DNA of 64,000 nucleotides from Simonsiella sp051414845 (GCA_051414845.1 CP183313.1:682001-746000), one strand, 5' to 3'. Counted from the stretch's first letter, positions 41,960 to 49,643 are shown. The notes: generated from the sequence alone by a model not told the origin. Translations and numbers: made by a program.

Positions 41960-42646
41960 TTAAAACACGCGCCCGATTCGGGTGTGGCATTTGCCAATAA
42001 TGGCGAATTGGTTTTCTATTTCTGCCAATTCATCTGCGCCAATGGTTTCAGGCTCGTAGGCAGGGTTATCGCTGCTGATACGCAAGCTGCCATCTACCAG
42101 CCATTGTAAGCGTTTCACGCGCAGGGCGTTGCCCATGCGGACAACAAACACGCCGTCGCCATCCGCAAAGGCGGTATTGACTACGGCAATATCGCCATGA
42201 ATCAAAGTTGGATTCATGCTGTCGCCTTGTACAAACACGCAGACTAAATCCTTAGCGGACAAGTCTTCTTCATACAACCATGAACGTGCAAAAGGGATGT
42301 ATTGAGCGATGTTTTCGCCAAATACTTCTGCGCCACTGCCTGCGCTGACTTGTACATCGTAAAGCGGAATCCATGCGGCATCAGCGTCTTCGTAGTCAAT
42401 CACAGGATTGGACGCAGTTTTAGGCTGCATATCGCCTTTGCCTAAAATCAGCCAATCCAATGATACGCCTGTTTGCTCGGCAATTTTGACACACTGTTCC
42501 AGCGGCAGCGATTGGCGTTTGCGATAGCCTGTTGTCGTTGCTGTTGTTACGCCTAGCACTCGCGCAAGTTCTGCGTCGGATTTAATTGCTAGGGCTTGTT
42601 TTGCGCGCGCCAAAATAGGAACGTCGGCAAGCTGTGGTTGTGTCAA
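41960..42646 (-). CDS. CI-like prophage repressor (S24 family)
   Basis: A repressor of about 228 residues. The N-terminal helix-turn-helix (ILARAKQALAIKSDAELARVLGVTTATTTGYRKRQSLPLEQCVKIAEQTG) is followed by a LexA/S24 domain with the catalytic serine in VQGDSMNPTLIHGD and lysine in NALRVKRLQW. Self-cleavage after RecA activation would induce the phage, unlike the non-cleavable C repressor of P2. TTG at 42646, with GGA 8 bases upstream, is the preferred start; TTG at 42658 is also possible. It is divergent from the early genes across an operator-rich gap. Confidence 0.9.
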   Translation of the reverse strand: MTQPQLADVPILARAKQALAIKSDAELARVLGVTTATTTGYRKRQSLPLEQCVKIAEQTGVSLDWLILGKGDMQPKTASNPVIDYEDADAAWIPLYDVQVSAGSGAEVFGENIAQYIPFARSWLYEEDLSAKDLVCVFVQGDSMNPTLIHGDIAVVNTAFADGDGVFVVRMGNALRVKRLQWLVDGSLRISSDNPAYEPETIGADELAEIENQFAIIGKCHTRIGRVF

Positions 42647-42672
42647 AAAAAATTCCAAACAAAAACAATAAA

Positions 42673-42726
42673 CTAGTAATTTACTAGCAATGGACTAGCA
42701 AATTACTGTTGCTAACTAGTATTTAG
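42673..42726. promoter_or_regulatory. Operator region between the repressor and early genes
   Basis: CTAGTAATTTACTAG (42673-42687) is a perfect 7+1+7 palindrome. CTAGCAAATTACTGT (42695-42709) and CTAACTAGTATTTAG (42712-42726) are imperfect versions. Three related 15-bp sites in 54 bp between divergent genes are typical of phage repressor operators. Confidence 0.65.
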
Positions 42727-42784
42727 CGTTGTAATATTCGCTCACCAAAACAACATTACACACTAAATTAACGAAAGGTAAGTA

Positions 42785-42955
42785 ATGAAAACCGAAATTA
42801 AAGCAGTTTCTGCGGTAATTCAATCTTATGGTTCTCACGGTATGGCAGCGGTTTTGTTTATGGCTCAAAACCCAGCCACGAAAGCCAATACTTTAAAAGC
42901 CCTCTACGGCACAGCAGGTTATGCAGCTTGGAAGCTGTACTGCAAAAACAGTTAA
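42785..42955 (+). CDS. Small early protein of unknown function (possible Cro/Cox position)
   Basis: A 56-residue frame (MKTEIKAVSAVIQSYGSHGM then AAVLFMAQNPATKANTLKAL) with GAAAGG before the ATG. It is the first rightward gene after the operators, where P2-like phages encode Cox or Cro. The sequence is too short to show a helix-turn-helix clearly. It is too short to be listed by many gene callers, but the start context and position support it. Confidence 0.55.
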   Translation: MKTEIKAVSAVIQSYGSHGMAAVLFMAQNPATKANTLKALYGTAGYAAWKLYCKNS

Positions 42956-43011
42956 TTCAGGCAGCTTGAAAGGGCTGCACTATTCGCAAAACTGCTGTCC
43001 AAAAATAGGAG

Positions 43012-43266
43012 TTATTCAAATGGACAACGATTTAAAAAATCCAATGCCAATTTCTCAGCCGCTGCAAAATCAGGATTATCACGCTGTTGCACCGCCATCT
43101 GATTTATCAGCTCGCGTACATGAATGGCTGCACCTTTGGGAGATTTTTCCGCAATATGCAATGCCAAACATTGCGCCAAAAGCGTAGTGGCTAAGTAATC
43201 TTGATAAAGCTGTGTTTGTTTTGTTTCATCCAGTTTACCGACTGTTTGATTCAAGTAAGTAGACAT
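43012..43266 (-). CDS. Small helical protein of unknown function, reverse orientation
   Basis: An 84-residue frame starting MSTYLNQTVGKLDETKQTQL, with AAAGG five bases before the ATG. It is rich in Ala, Leu and Gln and looks entirely helical. Codon use resembles that of the surrounding early genes. On the opposite strand a 55-codon frame (43021-43187) also has a good ribosome site (AGGAG), so the pair is ambiguous; the composition favours the minus-strand protein. It could be a regulator acting against the early operon. Confidence 0.5.
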   Translation of the reverse strand: MSTYLNQTVGKLDETKQTQLYQDYLATTLLAQCLALHIAEKSPKGAAIHVRELINQMAVQQRDNPDFAAAEKLALDFLNRCPFE

Positions 43267-43314
43267 ACAAAGCCTTTTTATCAAGTTTAGACAATATTAC
43301 AAGGAATATTACAC

Positions 43315-43524
43315 ATGGAAACCGAAAAAAGCAAGAGTACCTACAATAAAGCGCGCCAAAATCGTCGTTTGCAGCATCAATATTTATCGCAAGTTTGGTT
43401 TAACCGCGAGGATATGGATGTGATTCGCCAAGTGGCGCAAAGCAAAGAGATGACGATTAGTGGGTTTATCCGCGATGTAGCGTTGAAAGCGGCGCAGCGT
43501 CAAGCAAAAAGATTAACGACTTAG
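43315..43524 (+). CDS. Small ribbon-helix-helix-like protein
   Basis: A 69-residue, very basic protein. The pattern QVWFNREDMDVIRQVAQSKEMTISGFIRDVALKAAQRQ fits the beta-strand plus two helices of CopG/MobC-type DNA-binding proteins. It probably acts as a dimeric DNA-binding regulator in the early operon. AAGG lies before the ATG. Confidence 0.7.
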   Translation: METEKSKSTYNKARQNRRLQHQYLSQVWFNREDMDVIRQVAQSKEMTISGFIRDVALKAAQRQAKRLTT

Positions 43525-43599
43525 TTAATGAAAGGTTAGTGATGTTGAGTGTAGATTTTTTCAGGTTGCCTGAAAACCAAGAAACGAAAGGGAATAACC

Positions 43600-44052
43600 A
43601 TGAATCATGAGATTAATCAGGCTTTGCGCACGATGGCGAAGTCGCCTAATGGCGGTTATGCGGTGTCGGCGGCGATGTTGGGCATTTCGGTTGCTTCGTT
43701 GGAAAACCGTTTGTATGAAGTGAAGGGGCAGCAAATCAGTATTGAACAGGCGATGATGTTGCAGCGTTTGACGGAGCGCACGGATTTTGCCCAAGCGGTT
43801 GCCCATGCGAGCGGTGGTGTGTTTATCAGGCTGCCTGAATTGGACGCGGCGGCTTTGGCGGGCGAGGATATTGTGTTGTGTTTACTCAGCGCGGTGGAGA
43901 AATTGGGGGCGTTGTCGGCGCAATGGCGCGAGAGTACCGACGATGGCGCGGTGGACGATGAGGAGCGCGCACAGATTTTTCATACGGCGCGCGAAACGGC
44001 GAAGCAGGTTTTGGCAGTAGCCGTTTTGACGGACCATGTTTTCGGAGCGTAA
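43600..44052 (+). CDS. Phage regulatory protein CII (CP76/YmfL-like)
   Basis: A 150-residue protein. The opening MNHEINQALRTMAKSPNGGYAVSAAMLGISVASLENRLYEVKGQQISIEQAMMLQRLTERTDFAQAVAHASGGVFIRLP matches the CP76-type CII family of P2-like and lambdoid phages (a helix-turn-helix followed by a helical region). It probably regulates lysogeny or early transcription. It is followed seven bases later by the Ogr-like gene. Confidence 0.8.
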   Translation: MNHEINQALRTMAKSPNGGYAVSAAMLGISVASLENRLYEVKGQQISIEQAMMLQRLTERTDFAQAVAHASGGVFIRLPELDAAALAGEDIVLCLLSAVEKLGALSAQWRESTDDGAVDDEERAQIFHTARETAKQVLAVAVLTDHVFGA

Positions 44053-44058
44053 TCCAAG

Positions 44059-44334
44059 ATGGCTTTAAAAAATCGCAATGCGAATACAACAGGTAGATTT
44101 CGGGCGACGGCTTTGTGTCCTAATTGTGGCGAACGCTGTTTGATTAAGGGCAGCCGCAGCGCAAGCAATTTGACGCGTGAATTTCAGTTGCAATGTCAGA
44201 ATATGTTGTGTGGCTGGACGGGCGTGGCGACGATGGAAATTGTGCGCACGATTAAATCTCCGAGTATTCATGCGATTCAAAACACGCTGCCGCCTGAGGT
44301 GGACAAGGAATATTTTGTCGCTAATCAGTCTTGA
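44059..44334 (+). CDS. ogr: Ogr/Delta-like zinc-finger late transcription activator
   Basis: A 91-residue protein with the Ogr/Delta pattern: ALCPNCGERCLIKGSR, then LQCQNMLCGWTGVATMEIVR, giving four zinc cysteines spaced as in P2 Ogr (CPxC ... CQNxxC). Ogr proteins bind near -55 of late promoters and contact the alpha subunit of RNA polymerase. In P2 the gene lies after D; here it has moved into the early operon after the CII-like gene. It is the obvious candidate to bind the 24-bp motif found before the three late blocks. Confidence 0.85.
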   Translation: MALKNRNANTTGRFRATALCPNCGERCLIKGSRSASNLTREFQLQCQNMLCGWTGVATMEIVRTIKSPSIHAIQNTLPPEVDKEYFVANQS

Positions 44335-44369
44335 TTGAGACGTTTAGGCAGCCTGAAAAACCATACCAA

Positions 44370-44402
44370 ACCGCCTGTTTTGCATGCGGGTGGCTTTTTT
44401 TA
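44370..44402 (+). terminator. Possible terminator after the Ogr-like gene
   Basis: ACCGCC and GGGTGGC flank a 12-base loop containing GCATGC and are followed by seven T residues. The stem is short and imperfect. Confidence 0.5.
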
Positions 44403-44431
44403 CGCCTTGATTTTGTGAAAGTTTTTCAAAA

Positions 44432-44920
44432 ATGAATGTTAATCAAAGAGTTATCAAAACACGTTCGCCAGTTGCGCAACAGGCTTTGGCGGCGATGACG
44501 AAATTGCTTGATAGCAAAAAAACTGTGTTGTCGGAGCAGGAAACCATGCAATTAACGGTGCGCCGTGTGGCACAAAATCCGCCTGAGCATATTCCTGAAA
44601 CGCTGTTGCATAAGTTGCTGCTGAGTACCGACCAATGCAATGATTTACAGCTTTTGCAGGATTTGTGCGCGGTGATTGCTAAGGCGGTGAAACAAATTAA
44701 TGTGGTGAGCGCGAGCCATGAATTGCGTTTGCCGCCGCTGTATTTACTGGAATTAACGGATTATATGTTGCGCATGGATGTGTTAATCAATGCGGCGAAA
44801 ACGGCGGCAAAACGGCTGGATGTGGAAGCGGTGCAGCCCAAAGTGAATACCGAATATTTGGCGCGCACGCTGCAAAAAGACGCCCTGTATAAGCGCGTAA
44901 AACAATTGGAGGCTGCCTGA
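44432..44920 (+). CDS. Phage protein of unknown function
   Basis: A 162-residue soluble, mostly helical protein (VIKTRSPVAQQALAAMTKLLDSKK, ETLLHKLLLSTDQCNDLQLLQDLCAVIAKAVKQINVV, LARTLQKDALYKRVKQLEAA). I recognise no family. It is the first gene of a compact early set leading to the replicase and is separated by two bases from the next gene. The C-terminal coil suggests oligomers. Confidence 0.65.
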   Translation: MNVNQRVIKTRSPVAQQALAAMTKLLDSKKTVLSEQETMQLTVRRVAQNPPEHIPETLLHKLLLSTDQCNDLQLLQDLCAVIAKAVKQINVVSASHELRLPPLYLLELTDYMLRMDVLINAAKTAAKRLDVEAVQPKVNTEYLARTLQKDALYKRVKQLEAA

Positions 44921-44922
44921 AC

Positions 44923-45129
44923 ATGAAAGTAAACAAGATGAAAACCTATACTGTATTTTTACCGCGCGATGGCGAAGAAGCCGAGCCGATTGGCGAAATT
45001 TGCTATGACGCGATGATTAACTGCGCCAAGCTGACTTTGCATAATCAAGCACCGCGCCAGTTTTACAGTCCTTTTGCTGCCATGAGCGCGGTGAAACAAA
45101 CTTATCCGAGCGCGTTTTATGAGAGCTAA
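44923..45129 (+). CDS. Small phage protein of unknown function
   Basis: A 68-residue protein (MKVNKMKTYTVFLPRDGEEA...). GGAGG lies 10 bases before the ATG inside an uptake sequence. It begins two bases after the previous stop. No family recognised. An internal ATG at 44938 would also give a sensible start. Confidence 0.6.
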   Translation: MKVNKMKTYTVFLPRDGEEAEPIGEICYDAMINCAKLTLHNQAPRQFYSPFAAMSAVKQTYPSAFYES

Positions 45130-45133
45130 ACCC

Positions 45134-45232
45134 ATGCCAACCAACCGTGCGCAACGCCGCCGCTTGTGGATTTTTCAGGCAGCCAAAAAGCGTGTCATAC
45201 CTAAACCAGAAAACAAAGGGAATACAAAATGA
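45134..45232 (+). CDS. Very small basic protein in the early operon
   Basis: A 32-residue frame beginning MPTNRAQRRRLWIFQAAKKR. The stop overlaps the start of the next gene (ATGA), and the start is four bases after the previous stop, as in a translationally coupled operon. An uptake-sequence core encodes FQAA. Too short to assign; it may only serve coupling. Confidence 0.4.
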   Translation: MPTNRAQRRRLWIFQAAKKRVIPKPENKGNTK

Positions 45233-45510
45233 ATATATGGCAATTTTTTATGTCGGCTTTACTGGGCGGATTGAGTACCGCTAGCTTAATTGTGATGGCG
45301 CAGTCGCCGAAAATTGAAGCGATTGCCCCGCCGCCTATGCGCCCTGTGGCACAGATTATTACTTGCGACAATGTCCCCGCGTTTGCCCCCGAAGAATTGG
45401 GTGAAATCCGCCAATTGCGCCAAAACTGTGAAGCGGCAGCGCAAGCGGTGGTGCTGCTGCAGATTTGGGAGCAAGACCCGACGGCAGGGCAGGTATGGGA
45501 GGAAGAGTAA
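45229..45510 (+). CDS. Small membrane-anchored phage protein
   Basis: A 93-residue protein with one N-terminal membrane helix (IWQFFMSALLGGLSTASLIVMA) and a periplasmic or cytoplasmic acidic tail with two cysteines. AAAGGG lies before the ATG and the stop is directly followed by the next ATG. No family recognised. Confidence 0.6.
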   Translation: MNIWQFFMSALLGGLSTASLIVMAQSPKIEAIAPPPMRPVAQIITCDNVPAFAPEELGEIRQLRQNCEAAAQAVVLLQIWEQDPTAGQVWEEE

Positions 45511-45696
45511 ATGGCGCAATACGACAACACCAACCGCGGCGCATTGTTTCGCAACGAGCGCAAAGCGAAAGAAACCGACCCCGACCACACAGGCAGCATC
45601 AATATTGATGGCAAAGAATTTTGGCTCAATGCTTGGGTCAATGAAAGCCGCGATGGACGTAAGTATTTTAGTTTGATTGTGAATCCGAAAAAATAA
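45511..45696 (+). CDS. Small conserved phage protein (GALFRNERK...DHTGSINIDGKEFWLNAW type)
   Basis: A 61-residue protein whose pattern (RGALFRNERKAKETDPDHTGSINIDGKEFWLNAWVNESRDGRKYFSL) is common in phages and mobile elements of Proteobacteria, often beside replication genes. The predicted fold is a small beta-barrel resembling single-strand DNA-binding modules, but no biochemical role is certain. The start codon touches the previous stop. Confidence 0.7.
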   Translation: MAQYDNTNRGALFRNERKAKETDPDHTGSINIDGKEFWLNAWVNESRDGRKYFSLIVNPKK

Positions 45697-45738
45697 TTTC
45701 AGGCTGCCTGAAAACCTAAACCAATAGTAAAAAACATC

Positions 45739-48045
45739 ATGCTTAATCACTTTAAACCCATTACTCAAATCATCAGCGGCAGCGCGTTTGTCGTTGAGAA
45801 ATTGCCTGCCGTCTTGCGCGAGCGGGCGACTGGGTTATGGTTGAAAAAAGCCAATGTAAACAAAGTGATTAATGGGCGCGTTCGCTATCATGATGTGGAT
45901 GGCGCGGATAAGGCGATTCAGGCATTTGCTGCGCCTTTTGTTCAACATGATTTGCCGCTGGATTTGGACGCGAAAGACGATGAAATCCGTGCTTTGGGCG
46001 AGAAATTAGCGCAGCGTTTTGAAGAAGGCGTTTATACCTTTGGTTGGACGCTGCCTGAAATGGAACAACAGGCAGCTAAATATGCGGTGCAATGGCAAGA
46101 GCAGTTTGCGCTACAACTGAGTGCTTATGATGAAACGCATGATGAATTATGGCTAAACGCGATTGTGGCACGATTGCAAGATAAAGCATGGTGGACGCGC
46201 CATTTTCGCCGTGTCCTATCGCGCCGTTATGAACACGGTTTGCGCGGGCATTTGAATTTGGTCAATAAGCGCAACTGGCTGTATTGCTCCAATGAAGCGG
46301 TTTTGCGCCGTCGTGCGCAAAAACGACGCAATGCGGCTTTAATGCAATCGCTTGTGATGATTAACGAGCTGGGGCAAGAGTTTAGCTTAGCGCAATTGGT
46401 GGAAAAATCCAATGCCAATCCTGCTATTCGCCGCGCGGAATTGATGACGCGCATTGCAGGGTTTGAAGCGGTAGCGCGTGATTTGAGGCATTGTGGTGAG
46501 TTTATTACCATTACTTGCCCCAGCCGTTTTCATCGTGCGCATCATATTTCGGGCGATGAAAATGCCAAATACGACGGCAGCACGCCGCGCGATGCGTCGG
46601 CTTATTTGAATCAGGTGTGGGCGAAAATTCAGGCTGCCTTAAAACGCGAAGAGATTGAGTTATATGGTTTTCGTGTTGCCGAGCCACATCATGACGGTTG
46701 TCCGCATTGGCATGGTTTGTTTTTTATGCCATTGGAAAAACGCATGAAGTTTCGTGAAATTGTGGCGCGTTATGCTTGCCGTGCCGACCGCGAAGAATTG
46801 GGCTTGCGTTATTTTGACAGCAAGAAAGCGGCATTGGCTTTTGCACGCACGCAACAAGCGGCGCAAAAGGCGGCGGGTTTGCCTGTGCAAACGCTGGCAG
46901 AGCTTTCAGGCTGCCTGAAAACGGAAGTGGAGTTTTGGCAAAGCGCGCATTGGCGTGTTTTTGGCGATAAGAAAGTGAGAGCACGCGTGGATTTTCAAAA
47001 GATTAATTGGAATAAGGGCACGGCGGCGGGCTATATCGCCAAGTATATTGCCAAGAATATTGATGGTAAAAACAATGCGGGCGAGGATGTGGGCGAAGAT
47101 TTTGAAGCGGCAAACGGTGAGCGCATGATTGAAACGGCGGAACGCGTCGACGCTTGGGCGAGTTTGTGGGGCATTCGTCAATTTCAGCAAATTGGCGGTG
47201 CGCCTGTGGGCATTTGGCGTGAGTTGCGCCGCGAGGGTATGGCTGTGGGCGATTATAACGATGTGATTGTGCGCGCGGCTTTGGCGGCGGATAAGGGCGA
47301 TTGGGGCAAGTTTGTTGCCATTATGGGCGGTACGGCAGTGAAGCGCGCGGATTTGCCTGTGCAGTTGTATAAGGAAACGCTACCTGAAACGTTTACCAAT
47401 AAATATGGCGAGCCTTTGGCGGCGTTTACGCGCGGTGTGTTGGACGCGCAATCGGGCGAGATTAAGATTTCGCGCGTGCATGAGTGGACTTTGGCTTTTC
47501 AAAAAGGCGGCAACGCCGCCCCTTGGACTTGTGTCAATAACTCTACGAAAATGAAATCGGGCGATGAAACAGAGGGTTTTGAAGTTAAGAAACGTAAAGA
47601 AAGCGTAGATTTGCGTCAAAATCGTCAGGCGCGTTATGAATCTTTGGTGCAGGAAATTAAGCGTTTGGCACGCGATGAAGAGATTGAGCCGTTTTTCAAG
47701 GCGCAAGAAATGGTGTTGCTCAATACAGCTTTGGGGCAAATTGCCAAAGAGCCTGAATTCAATACGGCGCAAGTAGAAAGCATGGTGCGCATGGCGCAAG
47801 TGGCGGCGTTTGAACAGCAAGAGCGTGAAGACAATCAGCGTGCTTTGCAGCAGTATCACGCGAAGTTGAATGAATTGGGTCGCTTCATGCAGCCTGAATT
47901 AAGGCTGCATGAAAAGGGCGGCAAGCTGCGCCACGCGCTTAAGTTGCGTAAATTTGCTGCGCCGAAACAATATGATAGCGCAGAGAGTGTTTTGCGCGAA
48001 GCGGCGGATTTGTTGGCGGAAATTGAGTTGAATTTTTGGCAATAG
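45739..48045 (+). CDS. A: Replication initiation endonuclease gpA (HUH family)
   Basis: A 768-residue P2 gpA-type protein that nicks the phage origin and starts rolling-circle replication. The HUH motif is HDGCPHWHGLFF (His-Trp-His near residues 322-324). The paired catalytic tyrosines are in GYIAKYIAKN (about Tyr432 and Tyr436), the spacing found in P2 gpA. An N-terminal helical region and a C-terminal coil follow family layout. The P2 origin lies inside gene A, so the nick site is probably within this gene; I could not locate it. GC content and codon use match the rest of the phage. Confidence 0.93.
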   Translation: MLNHFKPITQIISGSAFVVEKLPAVLRERATGLWLKKANVNKVINGRVRYHDVDGADKAIQAFAAPFVQHDLPLDLDAKDDEIRALGEKLAQRFEEGVYTFGWTLPEMEQQAAKYAVQWQEQFALQLSAYDETHDELWLNAIVARLQDKAWWTRHFRRVLSRRYEHGLRGHLNLVNKRNWLYCSNEAVLRRRAQKRRNAALMQSLVMINELGQEFSLAQLVEKSNANPAIRRAELMTRIAGFEAVARDLRHCGEFITITCPSRFHRAHHISGDENAKYDGSTPRDASAYLNQVWAKIQAALKREEIELYGFRVAEPHHDGCPHWHGLFFMPLEKRMKFREIVARYACRADREELGLRYFDSKKAALAFARTQQAAQKAAGLPVQTLAELSGCLKTEVEFWQSAHWRVFGDKKVRARVDFQKINWNKGTAAGYIAKYIAKNIDGKNNAGEDVGEDFEAANGERMIETAERVDAWASLWGIRQFQQIGGAPVGIWRELRREGMAVGDYNDVIVRAALAADKGDWGKFVAIMGGTAVKRADLPVQLYKETLPETFTNKYGEPLAAFTRGVLDAQSGEIKISRVHEWTLAFQKGGNAAPWTCVNNSTKMKSGDETEGFEVKKRKESVDLRQNRQARYESLVQEIKRLARDEEIEPFFKAQEMVLLNTALGQIAKEPEFNTAQVESMVRMAQVAAFEQQEREDNQRALQQYHAKLNELGRFMQPELRLHEKGGKLRHALKLRKFAAPKQYDSAESVLREAADLLAEIELNFWQ

Positions 48046-48087
48046 GCTTGTTTTTCTTGGTTTGATGGATTGATTTAAGGGTTTAAG

Positions 48088-48315
48088 ATGGAATCTATTT
48101 TTTTAAACAAAGCCGAATTGGTTGAATTAACTGGGAAATCTCGCTTTAAGGCGCAAATTCGGGTGTTGAGCGATTTGCGTATTCCTTTTGTGGTGAATGC
48201 GGCGAGCCGTCCTGTGGTGGCACGCGCGGCGGTTGAGCGGATTTTAGGCGTGTCGGTGTCGGAAACGAGTCCGAGTGCTACCCAGCAAAGAGGCTGGAAA
48301 AGTGATGTGAGTTAG
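48088..48315 (+). CDS. DUF4224-type small DNA-binding-like protein
   Basis: A 75-residue protein (FLNKAELVELTGKSRFKAQIRVLSDLRIPFVVNAASRPVVARAAVERILG) with the DUF4224 pattern. This domain is nearly always encoded directly before tyrosine integrases, as here (2-base gap). It resembles a MerR/excisionase-like winged helix and may act in excision, though that is inference. Confidence 0.85.
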   Translation: MESIFLNKAELVELTGKSRFKAQIRVLSDLRIPFVVNAASRPVVARAAVERILGVSVSETSPSATQQRGWKSDVS

Positions 48316-48317
48316 CA

Positions 48318-49358
48318 ATGGCGAGAAAACGGACGTTGCCTGCGCGTTTGCGGGCGAAAATGAGTAGTAGTGGTAAGGTGTTTTATTATTATGATACTTG
48401 CCAAAAGCCGCGTAAGTGGCTGCCTTTGGGGGCGGATTATTATGAGGCGTTGAAGCAATATGCGGATTTGGAAATGCAGTATTGTGAGCCTGAATTGGCA
48501 CAAAAGATTGATGAGACGCTGACGTTTGCTTATGTGGTGAAGCGGTATCAGCGCGAGGTGTTACCTAGAAAATCGGTGGCAACGCAGCAAACTAATGAGC
48601 GGGAATTGGAAAAGTTATTAGAGTTTTTTAATCACCCACCTGCGCCGATTAATGCAATTCGACCTATGCACATTCGTGAGTATTTGAATTGGCGCAGTAA
48701 AAAGGCGGCTATTCGGGCGAATCGTGAGGTGGCTTTGTTTAGCCATATTTTTAATAAGGCGCGTGAATGGGGCTACACGGATAATGAAAATCCTGTGCGC
48801 GGTGTGAAGAAGAATACGGAGCGAGGGCGCGATGTTTATGTGTCGGATGAGGTGTTTTGGCGGGTTTTTGAGCAGGCGGATAGGCATATTCGGCAGTTGA
48901 TGTTGGTGGCTTATTTGTGTAGCCAACGGGTGGCGGATACGCTGAAATTGAAGTTGTCTGATTTTCATGATGACGCGCTGTGGATTCAACAAAATAAGAC
49001 GGGTAAAAAGTTGAGAGTGGCGTTGATTGGTGTGTTTGCCGATGTGGTTAAGCAGATTTTGGACGAACGCGGGGAGGCGAAGCATGATTTTTTGTTTAGT
49101 AAAAACGGTCAGCCAATTAGTTATAACCAATTACGCTATGGCATGGATAAGGCGCGGCGATTAGCAAATGTGGACAAGGCGGAATTTCAATTTAGGGATT
49201 TGCGCGCGAAGGCGGGTACGGATAAAGACGAAGAATTGGGCTTGAACGCGGCAATGGATTTGCTGGGACATAAAAATAGCAGTATGACGGTGCATTATGT
49301 GCGCCATCGCAAGGGTAAATTGGTGTCGCCGACTCGGGTGGATTTTAAGAAAAAATAG
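48318..49358 (+). CDS. int: Phage integrase (tyrosine recombinase)
   Basis: A 346-residue tyrosine recombinase that inserts and excises the prophage at tRNA-Met. An N-terminal arm-binding and SAM-like domain (about 60-150) precedes the catalytic domain. The first arginine is in LCSQRVADTLKL (about 203), the second box is FRDLRAKAG (about 292), the third is LLGHKNSS (His318), and the nucleophile is in MTVHYVRHR (about Tyr328). The usual His of HxxR is replaced by Arg (R-D-L-R), as in some related phage integrases. It lies beside attR with no gene between. Confidence 0.94.
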   Translation: MARKRTLPARLRAKMSSSGKVFYYYDTCQKPRKWLPLGADYYEALKQYADLEMQYCEPELAQKIDETLTFAYVVKRYQREVLPRKSVATQQTNERELEKLLEFFNHPPAPINAIRPMHIREYLNWRSKKAAIRANREVALFSHIFNKAREWGYTDNENPVRGVKKNTERGRDVYVSDEVFWRVFEQADRHIRQLMLVAYLCSQRVADTLKLKLSDFHDDALWIQQNKTGKKLRVALIGVFADVVKQILDERGEAKHDFLFSKNGQPISYNQLRYGMDKARRLANVDKAEFQFRDLRAKAGTDKDEELGLNAAMDLLGHKNSSMTVHYVRHRKGKLVSPTRVDFKKK

Positions 49359-49440
49359 GTTGCAAAATGGGCTTAATTTTGTGGATTTGTAGAACAAGTG
49401 AAAAAATGTAGATTAAAATTGATTGTTTTTGCTTGAATTA

Positions 49441-49523
49441 AACCGCGTGAAACTATTGATTTCACGCGGTTTTTGTTTGGTAGGGCGGGTGAGTTTCGAA
49501 CTCACGACCAAAGGATTATGAGT
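49441..49523. repeat. attR: right copy of the 83-bp prophage attachment repeat
   Basis: This copy came with the phage. It supplies a terminator (AACCGCGTGAAA / TTTCACGCGGTT) and the 3' half of tRNA-Met, so the tRNA gene is whole after integration. It differs from attL only in three bases of the terminator loop. Confidence 0.93.
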
Positions 49524-49553
49524 CCTCTGCTCTAACCCCTGAGCTACCGCCCC
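49478..49553 (-). tRNA. tRNA-Met (anticodon CAU), prophage-restored
   Basis: A 76-base tRNA on the minus strand with encoded CCA. The acceptor GGGGCGG pairs with CCGCCCT (one G-U), the anticodon stem is AGGAC/... around loop CTCATAA, and the T-arm is GTGAG-TTCGAAA-CTCAC. The anticodon CAT reads AUG. The absence of an initiator-type C1-A72 mismatch and of three G-C pairs in the anticodon stem points to an elongator. The 5' 30 bases are chromosomal; the 3' part is phage-derived. Confidence 0.95.
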
Positions 49554-49571
49554 GAAGTTTGAAAACATGTA

Positions 49572-49600
49572 ATTATAAGAGATAACTACAGCAAAAGCAA
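49572..49600 (-). promoter_or_regulatory. Promoter of tRNA-Met
   Basis: On the minus strand TTGCTT (-35) and TATAAT (-10) are separated by 17 bp and the -10 box lies 18 bp before the tRNA 5' end. Confidence 0.7.
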
Positions 49601-49614
49601 TAAAACGCCGAAAA

Positions 49615-49643
49615 TTGGATATTGACGATAACTTCTTTATAAT
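49615..49643 (+). promoter_or_regulatory. Promoter of the AhpD-like gene
   Basis: TTGGAT and TATAAT are spaced by 17 bp, about 98 bp before the start codon at 49741. It is divergent from the tRNA promoter. Confidence 0.6.

Larger units (their letters stand above)
17509..49523. mobile_element. Prophage 1: P2-type temperate phage in tRNA-Met(CAU)
   Basis: About 32 kb between the two attachment repeats. It holds a full P2-order structural set (Q, P, O, N, M, L, X, lysis, R, S, V, W, J, I, H, G, FI, FII, E/E', T, U, D), a CI-like repressor, early genes including a gpA-type HUH replicase and an Ogr/Delta-like activator, and an integrase beside attR. No structural gene looks broken, so it may be inducible. 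Unlike P2, the attachment site lies next to the portal gene, and the lysogeny block holds a nuclease-lipoprotein cassette. Confidence 0.93.

Noticed and set aside
42921..43187. 88-codon plus-strand frame overlapping the reverse gene at 43012-43266
   Set aside because: Its first third is encoded by the end of the previous gene and an uptake sequence. Only a 55-codon part from 43021 has a ribosome site, and its protein looks like a shadow of the minus-strand frame.
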